Positions 46,601 to 55,109 of a stretch of 64,000 bases of DNA are shown piece after piece. A program made the position numbers and the translations under genes. This stretch comes from CAVTAV01 sp963732795 (lineage in GTDB: Bacteria > Pseudomonadota > Alphaproteobacteria > CAVTAV01), in NCBI GenBank assembly GCA_963732795.1, contig CAVTAV010000006.1:496001-560000 (forward strand). Direction: 5' to 3'. Position 1 is the first letter of the stretch; the number at the start of each line of letters is the position of its first letter. The notes under the pieces are model-generated. The model saw only the letters and a program-made list of their open reading frames with translations. It did not search any database and was not told the DNA's origin.

Positions 46601-47197
46601 ATGGCAAAGCCGTACTGGAAGCTCGCTTATGTTTTGGGAGGGGCGACGTTGATCGCCGCCTATATTCATGCTGCGCCGAGTCCGACGGCGCAAACCGCGA
46701 CTCTCGGCCATTCGCCCAAGCCGATGCTCCAGAAAGTCGCCGATAGCGAGCCCGACAAGGCCCAGGTCACCTGCCTCGCCCAGGCCATCTATTACGAGGC
46801 CCGCGGCGAACCCGAGAAGGGCCAGCGCGCGGTCGGCAATGTCGTCCTGAACCGGGTGGCCGATCGGCATTATCCGAGCTCGGTCTGCGGCGTGGTGTTC
46901 CAGAACGAGCATGCGCGCCATCGCTGCCAGTTCTCGTTCGCCTGCGACGGCCTCGCCGACGATCCGCCGGACACCCGCGCCTGGCATGCGGCCCAAAAGC
47001 TCGCCAAGACCATGATGACCCATAAGCGCGACGACGACACCGGTCACGCGACCCATTATCACGCCAATTACGTCAATCCGGACTGGGCCTCGGCGCTGCA
47101 GGAGACGGTCGACATCGGCCATCACATCTTCTATCGCGACGTCCGTGGCCACCATTCGGTTCAGGCCGTCGCGTCCAACTCCTCGCCGCAATCCTGA
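46601..47197 (+). CDS. SleB-like cell-wall hydrolase
   Basis: A 198-residue protein with an N-terminal anchor/signal (LAYVLGGATLIAAYIHA) and a cell-wall hydrolase domain (SleB family): VTCLAQAIYYEARGEPEKGQ with the catalytic glutamate, RAVGNVVLNRVADRHYPSSV, and C-terminal THYHANYVNPDWA. Predicted lytic amidase/transglycosylase acting on peptidoglycan in the periplasm. Cysteines in SSVCGVVFQ and QFSFACDG could pair. The ATG at 46601 is accepted. It stands alone, with a 200-base gap before it. Confidence 0.88.
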   Translation: MAKPYWKLAYVLGGATLIAAYIHAAPSPTAQTATLGHSPKPMLQKVADSEPDKAQVTCLAQAIYYEARGEPEKGQRAVGNVVLNRVADRHYPSSVCGVVFQNEHARHRCQFSFACDGLADDPPDTRAWHAAQKLAKTMMTHKRDDDTGHATHYHANYVNPDWASALQETVDIGHHIFYRDVRGHHSVQAVASNSSPQS

Positions 47198-47279
47198 TCT
47201 CCTCCGTTTGATTTTCCACTCTTCCGTGGCGGAATCCGCCCGGGATTGGTAACGTGCGTTAGTAACGGGGAGGGATGCG

Positions 47280-48848
47280 ATGGCCGTTCTGCCGCCTGAT
47301 GTTTCGGAGCGAAATTTCGCCAAGGCACTCGACGCCTTTGACGAAATCGTCGGCAAGGACTGGGTGTTCCGGTCGGACGAGGATCTGAAGACCTATCTCG
47401 ATCCCTTCGCGCCGGGGAACGCCGAGGACCACGCCGCCTCCGCCGCCGTCGCGCCGACCACGGTCGAAGAAATCCAGGAAATCCTGAAGATCGCCCGGGC
47501 CGAGAAGATTCCGCTCTGGCCGGTGTCCTGCGGCAAGAATCACGGCTATGGCGGCGCCGCCCCGCGGCTCAAAGGCAGCGTCGTTCTGGATCTGAAACGA
47601 ATGAACCGGATCCTGGAGGTGAACGAGACCCTGGGCTATGCGGTCGTCGAGCCGGGGGTGAGCTTCTTCCAGCTTTATGATCATATCGAGCGGAACGGCA
47701 TCAAGCTCTGGATGTCGTTGCCGGCGCCGGGCTGGGGCAGTGTCATGGGCAATGCCATCGATCGCGGCATCGGCTACACGCCGTACGGTGAGAACGGCGC
47801 CCATATCTGCGGCATGGAGATCCTGCTGGCGAACGGCGAGGTCGTGCGCACCGGCATGGGCGCGATGGAGAAGAGCGGCGCGGCCTGGCATCTCTATAAA
47901 TACGGCTTCGGCCCGTCCTGGGACCAGGCCTTCATGCAGTCCAATCTCGGCATCGTCACCAAGATCGGCATCTGGCTGATGCCGGAGCCGGAAGCGACCG
48001 CGACCGTCTCGATCACCGTGCCGAACGAATCGGATCTGCCGCAGATCATCGACGTGGTGCGGCCCTTGCGCATCGGCCAGGAAATCAATTCGACCGTGGT
48101 CGTCGCCAATGCCGTGCGCCGGCTCGCGAGTTCCGCGACCCGCGACGAATATTACAAGGGCGACGGCGCGATGCCCGAGGAGCTGATCGCTCAGATCATG
48201 AAGGACAAGGGCTGGAACTTCTGGGAAGTGACGGTCTCGTTCTTCGATTCCGAAGACGTGATCACCGCCCGGCTCAAGGCGGTGGAGAAAGCCTTCAAGG
48301 CGATTCCCGGCACGACCTTCGAGGCCAAGCGCTGGAAGCGCGGCGAGCCGATCGAAAATTCCGCCAAGCCGCATCCGCATCTGATGGCCTATCAGGTGAT
48401 CAACTGGCGCGGCGGCCGGGGTGGTCATATCGGCTTCGCGCCCATCGTCGCGCCGTTGGGATCGGAAGCCGCCAAAATCTATGGCCTAATGAAGAAGCGC
48501 GTGCGCGATTTCGGCTTCGATTATTTCGGCGGCTTCACCTTCTTCCAGCGCCACACCATCCACACCTCGCTCATCATTTTCGACCAGGAAGATCCCGAGA
48601 TGGCGAAGGGCGCGTTCGACCTGTTCGACACGGTCGTGCGCGAGGCGGCCGAACTCGGCTTCGCCGAATATCGCTCGCATGTGACCTGGATGGATCTCAT
48701 CGCCGGCGAATACGACTTCAACGACCATGCTCTCCTGCGCCTCAACGAACGGGTCAAGGACGCGCTCGATCCCGACGGCATCCTCGCTCCCGGCAAGCAG
48801 GGCGTGTGGCCGAAGTCGCTCCGGGCCTCTCATGGGAGGAAGATTTGA
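47280..48848 (+). CDS. VAO-family flavoprotein, 4-cresol dehydrogenase/vanillyl-alcohol oxidase type
   Basis: A 522-residue FAD enzyme that oxidises para-alkylphenols. The FAD-binding PCMH domain covers about 60-240: PVSCGKNHGYGGAAPRLKGS, DLKRMNRILEVNETLGYAVV, NAIDRGIGYTPYGENG and QSNLGIVTKIGIWLMP. The cresol dehydrogenase C-terminal domain follows: GGHIGFAPIVAPLG, RVRDFGFDYFGGFTFFQ, ending in DPDGILAPGKQGVWP. The frame is intact. It overlaps the cytochrome gene that follows, the arrangement of PchF-PchC and eugenol hydroxylase, so it is a flavocytochrome dehydrogenase rather than an oxidase. No signal is seen, though the homologues are periplasmic. Confidence 0.9.
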   Translation: MAVLPPDVSERNFAKALDAFDEIVGKDWVFRSDEDLKTYLDPFAPGNAEDHAASAAVAPTTVEEIQEILKIARAEKIPLWPVSCGKNHGYGGAAPRLKGSVVLDLKRMNRILEVNETLGYAVVEPGVSFFQLYDHIERNGIKLWMSLPAPGWGSVMGNAIDRGIGYTPYGENGAHICGMEILLANGEVVRTGMGAMEKSGAAWHLYKYGFGPSWDQAFMQSNLGIVTKIGIWLMPEPEATATVSITVPNESDLPQIIDVVRPLRIGQEINSTVVVANAVRRLASSATRDEYYKGDGAMPEELIAQIMKDKGWNFWEVTVSFFDSEDVITARLKAVEKAFKAIPGTTFEAKRWKRGEPIENSAKPHPHLMAYQVINWRGGRGGHIGFAPIVAPLGSEAAKIYGLMKKRVRDFGFDYFGGFTFFQRHTIHTSLIIFDQEDPEMAKGAFDLFDTVVREAAELGFAEYRSHVTWMDLIAGEYDFNDHALLRLNERVKDALDPDGILAPGKQGVWPKSLRASHGRKI

Positions 48849-49174
48849 CACGGGCGCTTATGGTAGCGCTGGTACTGGTCGGGGTTGCCGGCACGGCCCA
48901 TGCCGCGGACGGACAGAAGGTGTTCGACGCCTGGTGTCAACCTTGTCACGGCGAGATCGGGCCTGGAACATACATGCTTGCAAAACGGCTGGGGGCCGAT
49001 CAATCTCGGTTGGAAAAACGGGACGATCTCACGGCCGAATACATCCGCTTTGTGGTGCGCAACGGCCTCAACGGCATGCTGGCATTCCGCAAGACCGAGG
49101 TTACCGAAAGCGAGTTGGATGCCGTCATCGGCTATCTGACCCATTCGGGCGCGAAGGATGGTAACGCGCGCTGA
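48845..49174 (+). CDS. Cytochrome c subunit of the phenol flavocytochrome
   Basis: A 109-residue c-type cytochrome, analogous to PchC. Signal LMVALVLVGVAGTAHAAD, then QKVFDAWCQPCHGEIGPGTY with the heme motif CQPCH; the distal methionine is in RNGLNGMLAFRKTEV. TTG 48845 overlaps the flavoprotein stop, and GGGAGGAAG is six bases before it. It should accept electrons one at a time from the FAD subunit and pass them to respiratory cytochromes. Frame intact. Confidence 0.9.
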   Translation: MTRALMVALVLVGVAGTAHAADGQKVFDAWCQPCHGEIGPGTYMLAKRLGADQSRLEKRDDLTAEYIRFVVRNGLNGMLAFRKTEVTESELDAVIGYLTHSGAKDGNAR

Positions 49175-49224
49175 CGTCACGTCCAGCCAAGTCCCATGGT
49201 TGGATCATATAAGGAGGGGGATTC

Positions 49225-49638
49225 TTGAACAGACGAGATCTGAAGGCTTGGACTCTGGGCGTCCTGACCATGGGCATTGTGACTCTGCCGATGTCTGCCG
49301 CTCAAGCGCATCATTCCACGGCGCCATTCGATCTGAGCAAGGAGATCGAGATCAAAGGCACGGTCAAGGAGGTCCAGTGGACCAATCCCCACGCCTGGAT
49401 TCAGGTCAACGTGCCGAGCGCCGATGGCTCGATCGTGGAATGGAGCTTCGAGACCGAAGGGCCGAACGTCCTGACCCGCGCGGGAATATTCCGCGACACG
49501 CTGAAGCCGGGCGACGTCGTGACCATCAAAGGCCATCCCCTCAGGGACGGCCGACCGGGTGCGACGATGATAACGGTTGAGAAGACCGATGGGTCGGTGC
49601 TGAGCCTTCGACCCAATCTCAGAAAGCCCCCGCAATGA
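49225..49638 (+). CDS. DUF6152-type exported protein
   Basis: A 137-residue exported beta-rich protein of unknown function, of the DUF6152 type. The signal has a twin-arginine look (NRRDLKAWTLGVLTMGIVTL), cleaved near SAAQA, leaving HHSTAPFDLSKEIEIKGTV, VQWTNPHAWIQVNVPS, and GHPLRDGRPGATMITVEKTD. TTG 49225 has AAGGAGGGGG before it. The stop overlaps the next ATG (ATGA). Two histidines start the mature protein, and HAW later suggests metal or ligand binding, which is unproved. Confidence 0.8.
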   Translation: MNRRDLKAWTLGVLTMGIVTLPMSAAQAHHSTAPFDLSKEIEIKGTVKEVQWTNPHAWIQVNVPSADGSIVEWSFETEGPNVLTRAGIFRDTLKPGDVVTIKGHPLRDGRPGATMITVEKTDGSVLSLRPNLRKPPQ

Positions 49639-50471
49639 ACGCTGCGCTAAAGCTCATTCTGACGCTGGGCCTGGTAACTTTTCCCATGTCTGCGCTAGCC
49701 GCGAACGATCAGACGGCGCGGAGCGCGGCCGACGCTGATGCCATCGCCTTGAACGAGCATTGGGACGGCATCTGGAATCCGGTCGGCGGGTTGGTCTTCG
49801 ATCCGACCAAAGCGGTTCGCGGCAAGATGCCCGAGGAGCTCCGGGACGACCCGCCCTATAATGCCGAATGGGAGGCGAAATACGAGAAGATCATCGAACG
49901 CCACAAGAAGGGATTTGGCGACGATCCGCTGGGCTATTGCGTGCCCCATGGTTGGCCGCGGCTCTTCGGCGGTGCGCCGGGGCCGCTGGAGATCATCGTC
50001 AAACCCGGCACGATCTACATCATCTGGGAATATATGAATCAGATCCGGCGGATATATACGGACGGCCGTGGCCATCCCCCGGCGGAGCGGCTCTATCCAT
50101 CCCATTTCGGCCATTCGATTGGCCATTGGGAGGGCAAGACGCTGGTCGTCGATACGGTCTCGATGATGGGCTACATGCCCTTCGACCGGACCGGCGCGCC
50201 ACATAGCGATCAGGTGCATACGGTCGAGCGCATCCGGATGATCGACAAAAATACGCTCGAGAACCAGATCACCGTTACCGATCCGGTGGCCTTTACAAAG
50301 CCATGGGTCGTTACCCGGCAGTGGCGCCGCGCCCCCACGGATTACGCCATGCAGGACGTCTATTGTGATCTGCAGCGCAATCCGATCGAGAACGGCCAGA
50401 CACAGGTGCTGTTGCCCGGCGATCCCGGTTATGACCAGGCCCGAAAGGAGTCGCCGCTGGGTCGCGAATAA
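49635..50471 (+). CDS. Exported protein of unknown function
   Basis: 278 residues, signal (LILTLGLVTFPMSALAAN) then a mature domain with no recognised fold: NEHWDGIWNPVGGLVF, YCVPHGWPRLFGGAPGPLEI, IIWEYMNQIRRIYTDGRGHP, SHFGHSIGHWEGKTLVVDTV, MPFDRTGAPHSDQVHTVERI. The repeated aromatic and histidine residues hint at a metal- or ligand-binding beta-barrel. ATG 49635 overlaps the DUF6152 stop by four bases, so both act together, and the phenol flavocytochrome lies directly upstream. Function unknown. Confidence 0.75.
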   Translation: MNAALKLILTLGLVTFPMSALAANDQTARSAADADAIALNEHWDGIWNPVGGLVFDPTKAVRGKMPEELRDDPPYNAEWEAKYEKIIERHKKGFGDDPLGYCVPHGWPRLFGGAPGPLEIIVKPGTIYIIWEYMNQIRRIYTDGRGHPPAERLYPSHFGHSIGHWEGKTLVVDTVSMMGYMPFDRTGAPHSDQVHTVERIRMIDKNTLENQITVTDPVAFTKPWVVTRQWRRAPTDYAMQDVYCDLQRNPIENGQTQVLLPGDPGYDQARKESPLGRE

Positions 50472-50521
50472 GCGGTGTCGAGCATGGACTTGTTTGTAAC
50501 CGCTGTGACAAAGTGGGCAGG

Positions 50522-50547
50522 TTCCTCGGAGGTGTGCATCCGAGGAA
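50522..50547. promoter_or_regulatory. Perfect hairpin upstream of the oxygenase genes
   Basis: TTCCTCGGA (50522-50530), an eight-base loop and TCCGAGGAA (50539-50547), a perfect nine-base-pair stem in the 206-base gap before the first oxygenase gene. No U-run follows, so it is as likely to be an operator or mRNA stem as a terminator. Confidence 0.4.
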
Positions 50548-50677
50548 GAGATGATGCCGGCGATAAACGGTGTCCGCATTTCGCGATGATGGACCGACCA
50601 CGGAGACTTGCCGACTGAGATGATGTTTGGCGTTTTGGCTGGACGCCGGAGCGCCACCAAAAAGGGACGCTTCGACC

Positions 50678-52138
50678 ATGGCAGTGAACTTCCATAACGA
50701 TCCCGCCGTCGGCTTCGGCGGCGGCCCGTTCCGCGCCGAGATCGATCTCTATGACTGCGAGGTCGAGGGCGAGCTCCCATCGGGCCTCAAGGGCACCTTC
50801 TACCGGGTCGGGCCGGACTGGCTCTATCCGCCGCGCTACGACAACGACGTCGTGTTCAACGGCGACGGTCATGCCGCGATGTTCCGAATACAGGATGGTC
50901 ATTGCGATTTCCGAAGCCGCTACGTCCATACCCAGCGCTACGACGCGAATTACGAAGCCCGCGAGATGCTGTTCGGCGTCTATCGCAACCGCTACACCGA
51001 CCATCCGAGCGTCAAGTCCCTGAGCGGCGGCACGGCGAATACCCATGTCGTGCCCTATGGCGGCAAGATTCTGTCGCTGAAGGAAGACAGCCCGCCCGTC
51101 GCTCTCGACCCCTATACGCTCGAGACCACCGACAATTCCTTCACCTTCAACGACCAGCTCACGAGCCTCACCTTCACGGCCCATCCCAAAATCGACGAGG
51201 CGACCGGCGAGCTTCTGTTCTTCGGCTACGAGGCCAAGGGCGAGGCGACCCGCGACATCGCGGTCTACGCCGCCGACAAGACCGGCAAGATCACCTGGGA
51301 AGCCTGGGTCAAGGCGCCCTATACCTGCATGCTGCACGACTTCGCGGTGACCGAGACCCACATCGCCTTCCTGGTGATCCCGTACGTCACCGATGTCGAG
51401 CGCATGAAGGCCGGCGAAGTGCACTGGGCCTGGGACAATCAGCAGCCGACCTGGTTCGGCGTGATGCGCCGCTACGGCGACGGCAAGGACATCCGCTGGT
51501 TCAAGGGCCCGGAGCGCTGCGCCACCCACACGATGGGCGCGTTCTCGGACGGTGACAAAATCTATGTCGATATGGATATGGGGCTCTCCGGCCAATTCCC
51601 GTTCTTCCCCTTCCTCCACGGCGCGCATTGGGATCCGCAGAAGGCCGCCGGCTTCGTCACCCGCCTCTCGGTCGATCTCTCGCAGAACGCCGAGGCCTAT
51701 GACATGGAGGTGATGTATCCCAATGACGGCGGCGCGCTGCCGCGCCAGGATGAGCGCTATGTCTGCCATCCCTATAAGTTCGGCATCATGCCGGCGCTGG
51801 GATTCGATGCCGGCGGGATGCGGAACCGGGTCGTCCTGTTCGACCATTCGACGCGCAAGACCCGCTCCTATGCCCTGCCCGCCAACGACAGCCTGAACGA
51901 GCCGGTCTTCGCGCCGCGCCGGGAGGACGCGCCCGAAGGCGACGGCTGGATCGTCGCCATGGTGAACCGGGGCAAGGAAGGCGGCCGCAGCGATCTGATT
52001 ATCCTCGACACCGACGGTCTGGAGGACGGACCGGTCGCGACCGTCAAGCTGCCGTTTAGGGCGATGAGCCAGGTCCATGGCTGGTGGGCGCCGGATTGGC
52101 AGGTTCCGGTCAGCGGCGGAGACGCGACATGGGGCTGA
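50678..52138 (+). CDS. Lignostilbene-dioxygenase-type carotenoid cleavage oxygenase 1
   Basis: A seven-bladed propeller iron oxygenase, 486 residues, intact. The four iron-binding histidines are His169 (TAHPKID), His220 (LHDFAVTE), His284 (CATHTMG) and His467 (QVHGWW). Phe60, Tyr102 and Lys135 (LSLKEDS) line up with the Phe59, Tyr101 and Lys134 that bind the phenol in stilbene-cleaving homologues, as I recall them. It cleaves a C=C between aromatic rings to two aldehydes. ATG 50678 is chosen; 17 extra residues from 50627 look like non-coding. It overlaps oxygenase 2 by ten bases. Confidence 0.9.
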   Translation: MAVNFHNDPAVGFGGGPFRAEIDLYDCEVEGELPSGLKGTFYRVGPDWLYPPRYDNDVVFNGDGHAAMFRIQDGHCDFRSRYVHTQRYDANYEAREMLFGVYRNRYTDHPSVKSLSGGTANTHVVPYGGKILSLKEDSPPVALDPYTLETTDNSFTFNDQLTSLTFTAHPKIDEATGELLFFGYEAKGEATRDIAVYAADKTGKITWEAWVKAPYTCMLHDFAVTETHIAFLVIPYVTDVERMKAGEVHWAWDNQQPTWFGVMRRYGDGKDIRWFKGPERCATHTMGAFSDGDKIYVDMDMGLSGQFPFFPFLHGAHWDPQKAAGFVTRLSVDLSQNAEAYDMEVMYPNDGGALPRQDERYVCHPYKFGIMPALGFDAGGMRNRVVLFDHSTRKTRSYALPANDSLNEPVFAPRREDAPEGDGWIVAMVNRGKEGGRSDLIILDTDGLEDGPVATVKLPFRAMSQVHGWWAPDWQVPVSGGDATWG

Positions 52139-53595
52139 GCTTTTCCAACGATCCGGCAGCGACCGGATTCTATGCGCCGCACCGCTTCGAAGCGGCGATT
52201 CACGATTGCGAGGTCGAGGGGGATATCCCCGCCGACCTGAACGGATCGTTCTACCGGGCCTGCGTCGACCGCCAATATCCCAAGCGTTTCGTCGGCGACA
52301 ATATCCTCAACGCCGACGGCGCCATGGATCTGTTCCGGTTCTCGAACGGCCATGTCGATTTCAAGACCCGCTATGTCCGGACCGAGCGCTTCAAGCGCGA
52401 GCGCGAGGCGCGCAAGGCGCTCTACGGCATGTATCGCAATCCCCTGACCTCCGATCCAAGCGTCAGGAATCTGAGCCACAACACCGCCAACACGCAGCCG
52501 ATATATCACGGCGGCAAGCTGTTCATGCTCAAGGAAAGCGATCCGCCCACCGTGATCAATCCGCACACGCTCGAAACCGAGGGCGAGTGGGATTTTCACG
52601 GCGCGCTGAGAACGCCATTCACCGCCCATCCCAAGATCGATCCCGTCACCGGCGAGATGATCGCGTTCGGCTATGAGGCCAAGGGCGAGCTGACCGACGA
52701 CATCGCGATCTACTGGATCGACAAGCAAGGCCGGATCACCCGCGATGTCTGGGTCAAGGCGCCCTATATCTCCGAAATGCACGACATGGCCGTCTCGGAG
52801 CATCATATCCTGATCCCGACGACCGGCCTCGTCACCAGCCGAAAGCAGCTCGAGGAAGGCAAGCTTCACTGGATGTTCGATCCGGACATCCCGGTCTATG
52901 TCGGCATCCTGCCGCGCGACGGCGAGGCGAAGGACATGCGCTGGATCAAGGTGCCGCCCAAGCACATGATGATCCACAGCATCAACGCGGTGAGCGACGG
53001 GAACAAAGTGCACATGGATGCGCCCATCGCGCGCCAGGGTTTCGTCGGCGCCTTCCCGTCTCTCGACGGTTCGATCGGCGAGCCCGAGGATGCGTTCAAC
53101 AACATCCGGCGCTGGACCTTCGACCTGAACAAGAGCGACGACGACGCGTTCTCGGAGGAGATCCTGTTCGATGTGAAGGGCTCCAGCCTCTCGCGCATGG
53201 ACGACCGCTACACGACCCATCCGTTCCGTTACAGCTTCCTCAATATCACCGACACGTCGAAGCCGTTCGACGAGGAGCGCGGCGGTCTTCTCGCCATGCC
53301 GGTGCAGAACAGCTTCACGCGGTTCGACCATGCGACGGGCAAGATGACCTCCTACTTTGCCGGCAACACCCACGGGCTCTCGGAGCCTCACTTCGTGCCG
53401 CGCCGCAAGGATGCGCCCGAGGCCGACGGCTACCTCATCGGGGTCGTCGACAATTTCGCCGAGCGCCGGTCCGAGCTCGTGATCCTCGATGCCGAACGGC
53501 TGGACGAAGGCGAGATCGCGCGTGTCATCATGCCGTTCCGGCTTCATCCGCAGGTGCATGGCTGGTGGGTTTCGGCCGAAGACCTGCCGTCGTGA
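52129..53595 (+). CDS. Lignostilbene-dioxygenase-type carotenoid cleavage oxygenase 2
   Basis: Paralogue, 488 residues, intact. Iron ligands are His167 (TAHPKIDP), His218 (MHDMAVSEHH), His285 (MIHSINAVSD) and His477 (QVHGWWVS). Tyr102 and Lys135 are kept, but position 60 is Leu (NILNADG) in place of Phe, so the aromatic pocket should be more open. It is more like oxygenase 3 than 1. ATG 52129 overlaps the end of gene 1 by ten bases, and gene 3 follows after 19 bases, so the three form one transcript. Confidence 0.9.
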   Translation: MGLSFSNDPAATGFYAPHRFEAAIHDCEVEGDIPADLNGSFYRACVDRQYPKRFVGDNILNADGAMDLFRFSNGHVDFKTRYVRTERFKREREARKALYGMYRNPLTSDPSVRNLSHNTANTQPIYHGGKLFMLKESDPPTVINPHTLETEGEWDFHGALRTPFTAHPKIDPVTGEMIAFGYEAKGELTDDIAIYWIDKQGRITRDVWVKAPYISEMHDMAVSEHHILIPTTGLVTSRKQLEEGKLHWMFDPDIPVYVGILPRDGEAKDMRWIKVPPKHMMIHSINAVSDGNKVHMDAPIARQGFVGAFPSLDGSIGEPEDAFNNIRRWTFDLNKSDDDAFSEEILFDVKGSSLSRMDDRYTTHPFRYSFLNITDTSKPFDEERGGLLAMPVQNSFTRFDHATGKMTSYFAGNTHGLSEPHFVPRRKDAPEADGYLIGVVDNFAERRSELVILDAERLDEGEIARVIMPFRLHPQVHGWWVSAEDLPS

Positions 53596-53614
53596 CCCGG
53601 AAAGGAGGGACCGT

Positions 53615-55087
53615 ATGGGCCTGAATTTTTCCAATGACCCGATGAAGCAGGGCTTCTTCGCGCCGTTGCGCTTCGAGGCGGCGATCCACGATTGCGAGGT
53701 CGAGGGCGAGATCCCGTCCGAGATCGCCGGCACCTTCTATCGTTGCGGCACCGACCGGCAATATCCGCCGCGCTTTCCGGGCGACGCGCTGTTCAATGAG
53801 GACGGCTTCGTCGACATGTTCCGGTTCTCGAACGGCCATGTCGATTTCCGCAGCCGCTATGTCCGCACCGAACGTTTCGTTGCCGAAAGGAAAGCCAGGC
53901 GGGCGCTGTTCGGGATGTATCGCAACCGGCTCACCAACGATCCGAGTGTCAAGGATGCGAGCCTCAACACGGCGAATACGAATGTCGTTTTCCATGGCGG
54001 CCGGCTGTTCGCGCTCAAGGAAAGCGATCCGCCGATCGAGATGGATCCGAACAGCTTGGAGACCAAAGGCACCTGGCGGTTCGGCGGCAAGCTCGACAGC
54101 CTCACCTTCACGGCGCACCCGAAGATCGACGCCGTCACGGGCGAGATGATCGCCTTCGGCTATGAGGCTAAGGGCGATTTGACCGACGATGTCGCGCTCT
54201 ATTGGATCGACAAGAACGGCGATATCACCCGCGAGCTTTGGTTCAAGGCCCCGGTCATCGGCATGATGCACGACATGGGGGTCTCGGAGCATCACATCGT
54301 GATCCCGATCGCCAGCTATTCGACGAGTTGGGAGCGTCTCAAAGCCGGCAAGGTCCATTGGGCCTGGAATCCCGATCAGCCGCTTTACGTCGCGGTCATC
54401 CCGCGCGACGGCGAGGCGAAGGACGTGCGCTGGTTCAAGGGGCCCCATGCCGGTCTGATCCACACGCTCAACGCGATCAGCGAGGGCGACAAGGTCCATC
54501 TCGACACGCCGGTCTTTCCGGGCAATCCGTTCCCCTGGATCGAGAACTGGGACGGCTCGCCCTTCGATCCGAGCCAAGCGATCTGCACGATCCGGCGCTG
54601 GACATTCGATTTGAATTCGAAGGGCGACATTTGGACCGAATCGATCCTGTTCCCGGAATTCTCGAACGGGACCGATCTGATCCGGCTCGACGATCGCTAT
54701 ATGTGCCACCCCTATCGCTACAGCTATCTCCAGGTTCGCGATCCCTCGACCCCGTTCGACGAATCCCGCGGCGGCAAGCTCCGCATGCCGGCGATGAACG
54801 CCTATGCGAGATTCGACAATGCGACAGGCAAGATCGATTCGGTCTGTGTCGGCAATACCCATGCGTTGTCGGAGGTCCAGTTCGTGCCGCGCAAACAAGA
54901 CGCGTCGGAAGGCGACGGCTATCTGATCGGCGTCGCCAATAATTTCGCCGAGATGAAATCCGAGCTCGTCATCGCCGATGCAATGCGTCTCTCGGAAGGC
55001 GTGATCGCGCGGGTGAAGCTGCCGTTCCGGCTGCATTCGCAGGTCCACGGCAATTGGGTCTCGCCCGATCAGCTCGCGGTCGCGTAA
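53615..55087 (+). CDS. Lignostilbene-dioxygenase-type carotenoid cleavage oxygenase 3
   Basis: Third tandem paralogue, 490 residues, intact. It has TAHPKIDAV, MHDMGVSEHHI, LIHTLNAISE and QVHGNWVS, the four histidine regions; Phe60, Tyr102 and Lys135 are all kept. Start at ATG 53615 with AAAGGAGGG just before it; the longer frame from 53489 lies in gene 2. Close likeness to gene 2 (IHDCEVEG at the N-terminus, GEMIAFGYEAKG in the middle) points to recent duplication. Substrate is probably a different stilbenoid or isoeugenol-type compound. Confidence 0.9.
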   Translation: MGLNFSNDPMKQGFFAPLRFEAAIHDCEVEGEIPSEIAGTFYRCGTDRQYPPRFPGDALFNEDGFVDMFRFSNGHVDFRSRYVRTERFVAERKARRALFGMYRNRLTNDPSVKDASLNTANTNVVFHGGRLFALKESDPPIEMDPNSLETKGTWRFGGKLDSLTFTAHPKIDAVTGEMIAFGYEAKGDLTDDVALYWIDKNGDITRELWFKAPVIGMMHDMGVSEHHIVIPIASYSTSWERLKAGKVHWAWNPDQPLYVAVIPRDGEAKDVRWFKGPHAGLIHTLNAISEGDKVHLDTPVFPGNPFPWIENWDGSPFDPSQAICTIRRWTFDLNSKGDIWTESILFPEFSNGTDLIRLDDRYMCHPYRYSYLQVRDPSTPFDESRGGKLRMPAMNAYARFDNATGKIDSVCVGNTHALSEVQFVPRKQDASEGDGYLIGVANNFAEMKSELVIADAMRLSEGVIARVKLPFRLHSQVHGNWVSPDQLAVA

Positions 55088-55109
55088 GATTGGGGGACAA
55101 GGAACGCCC

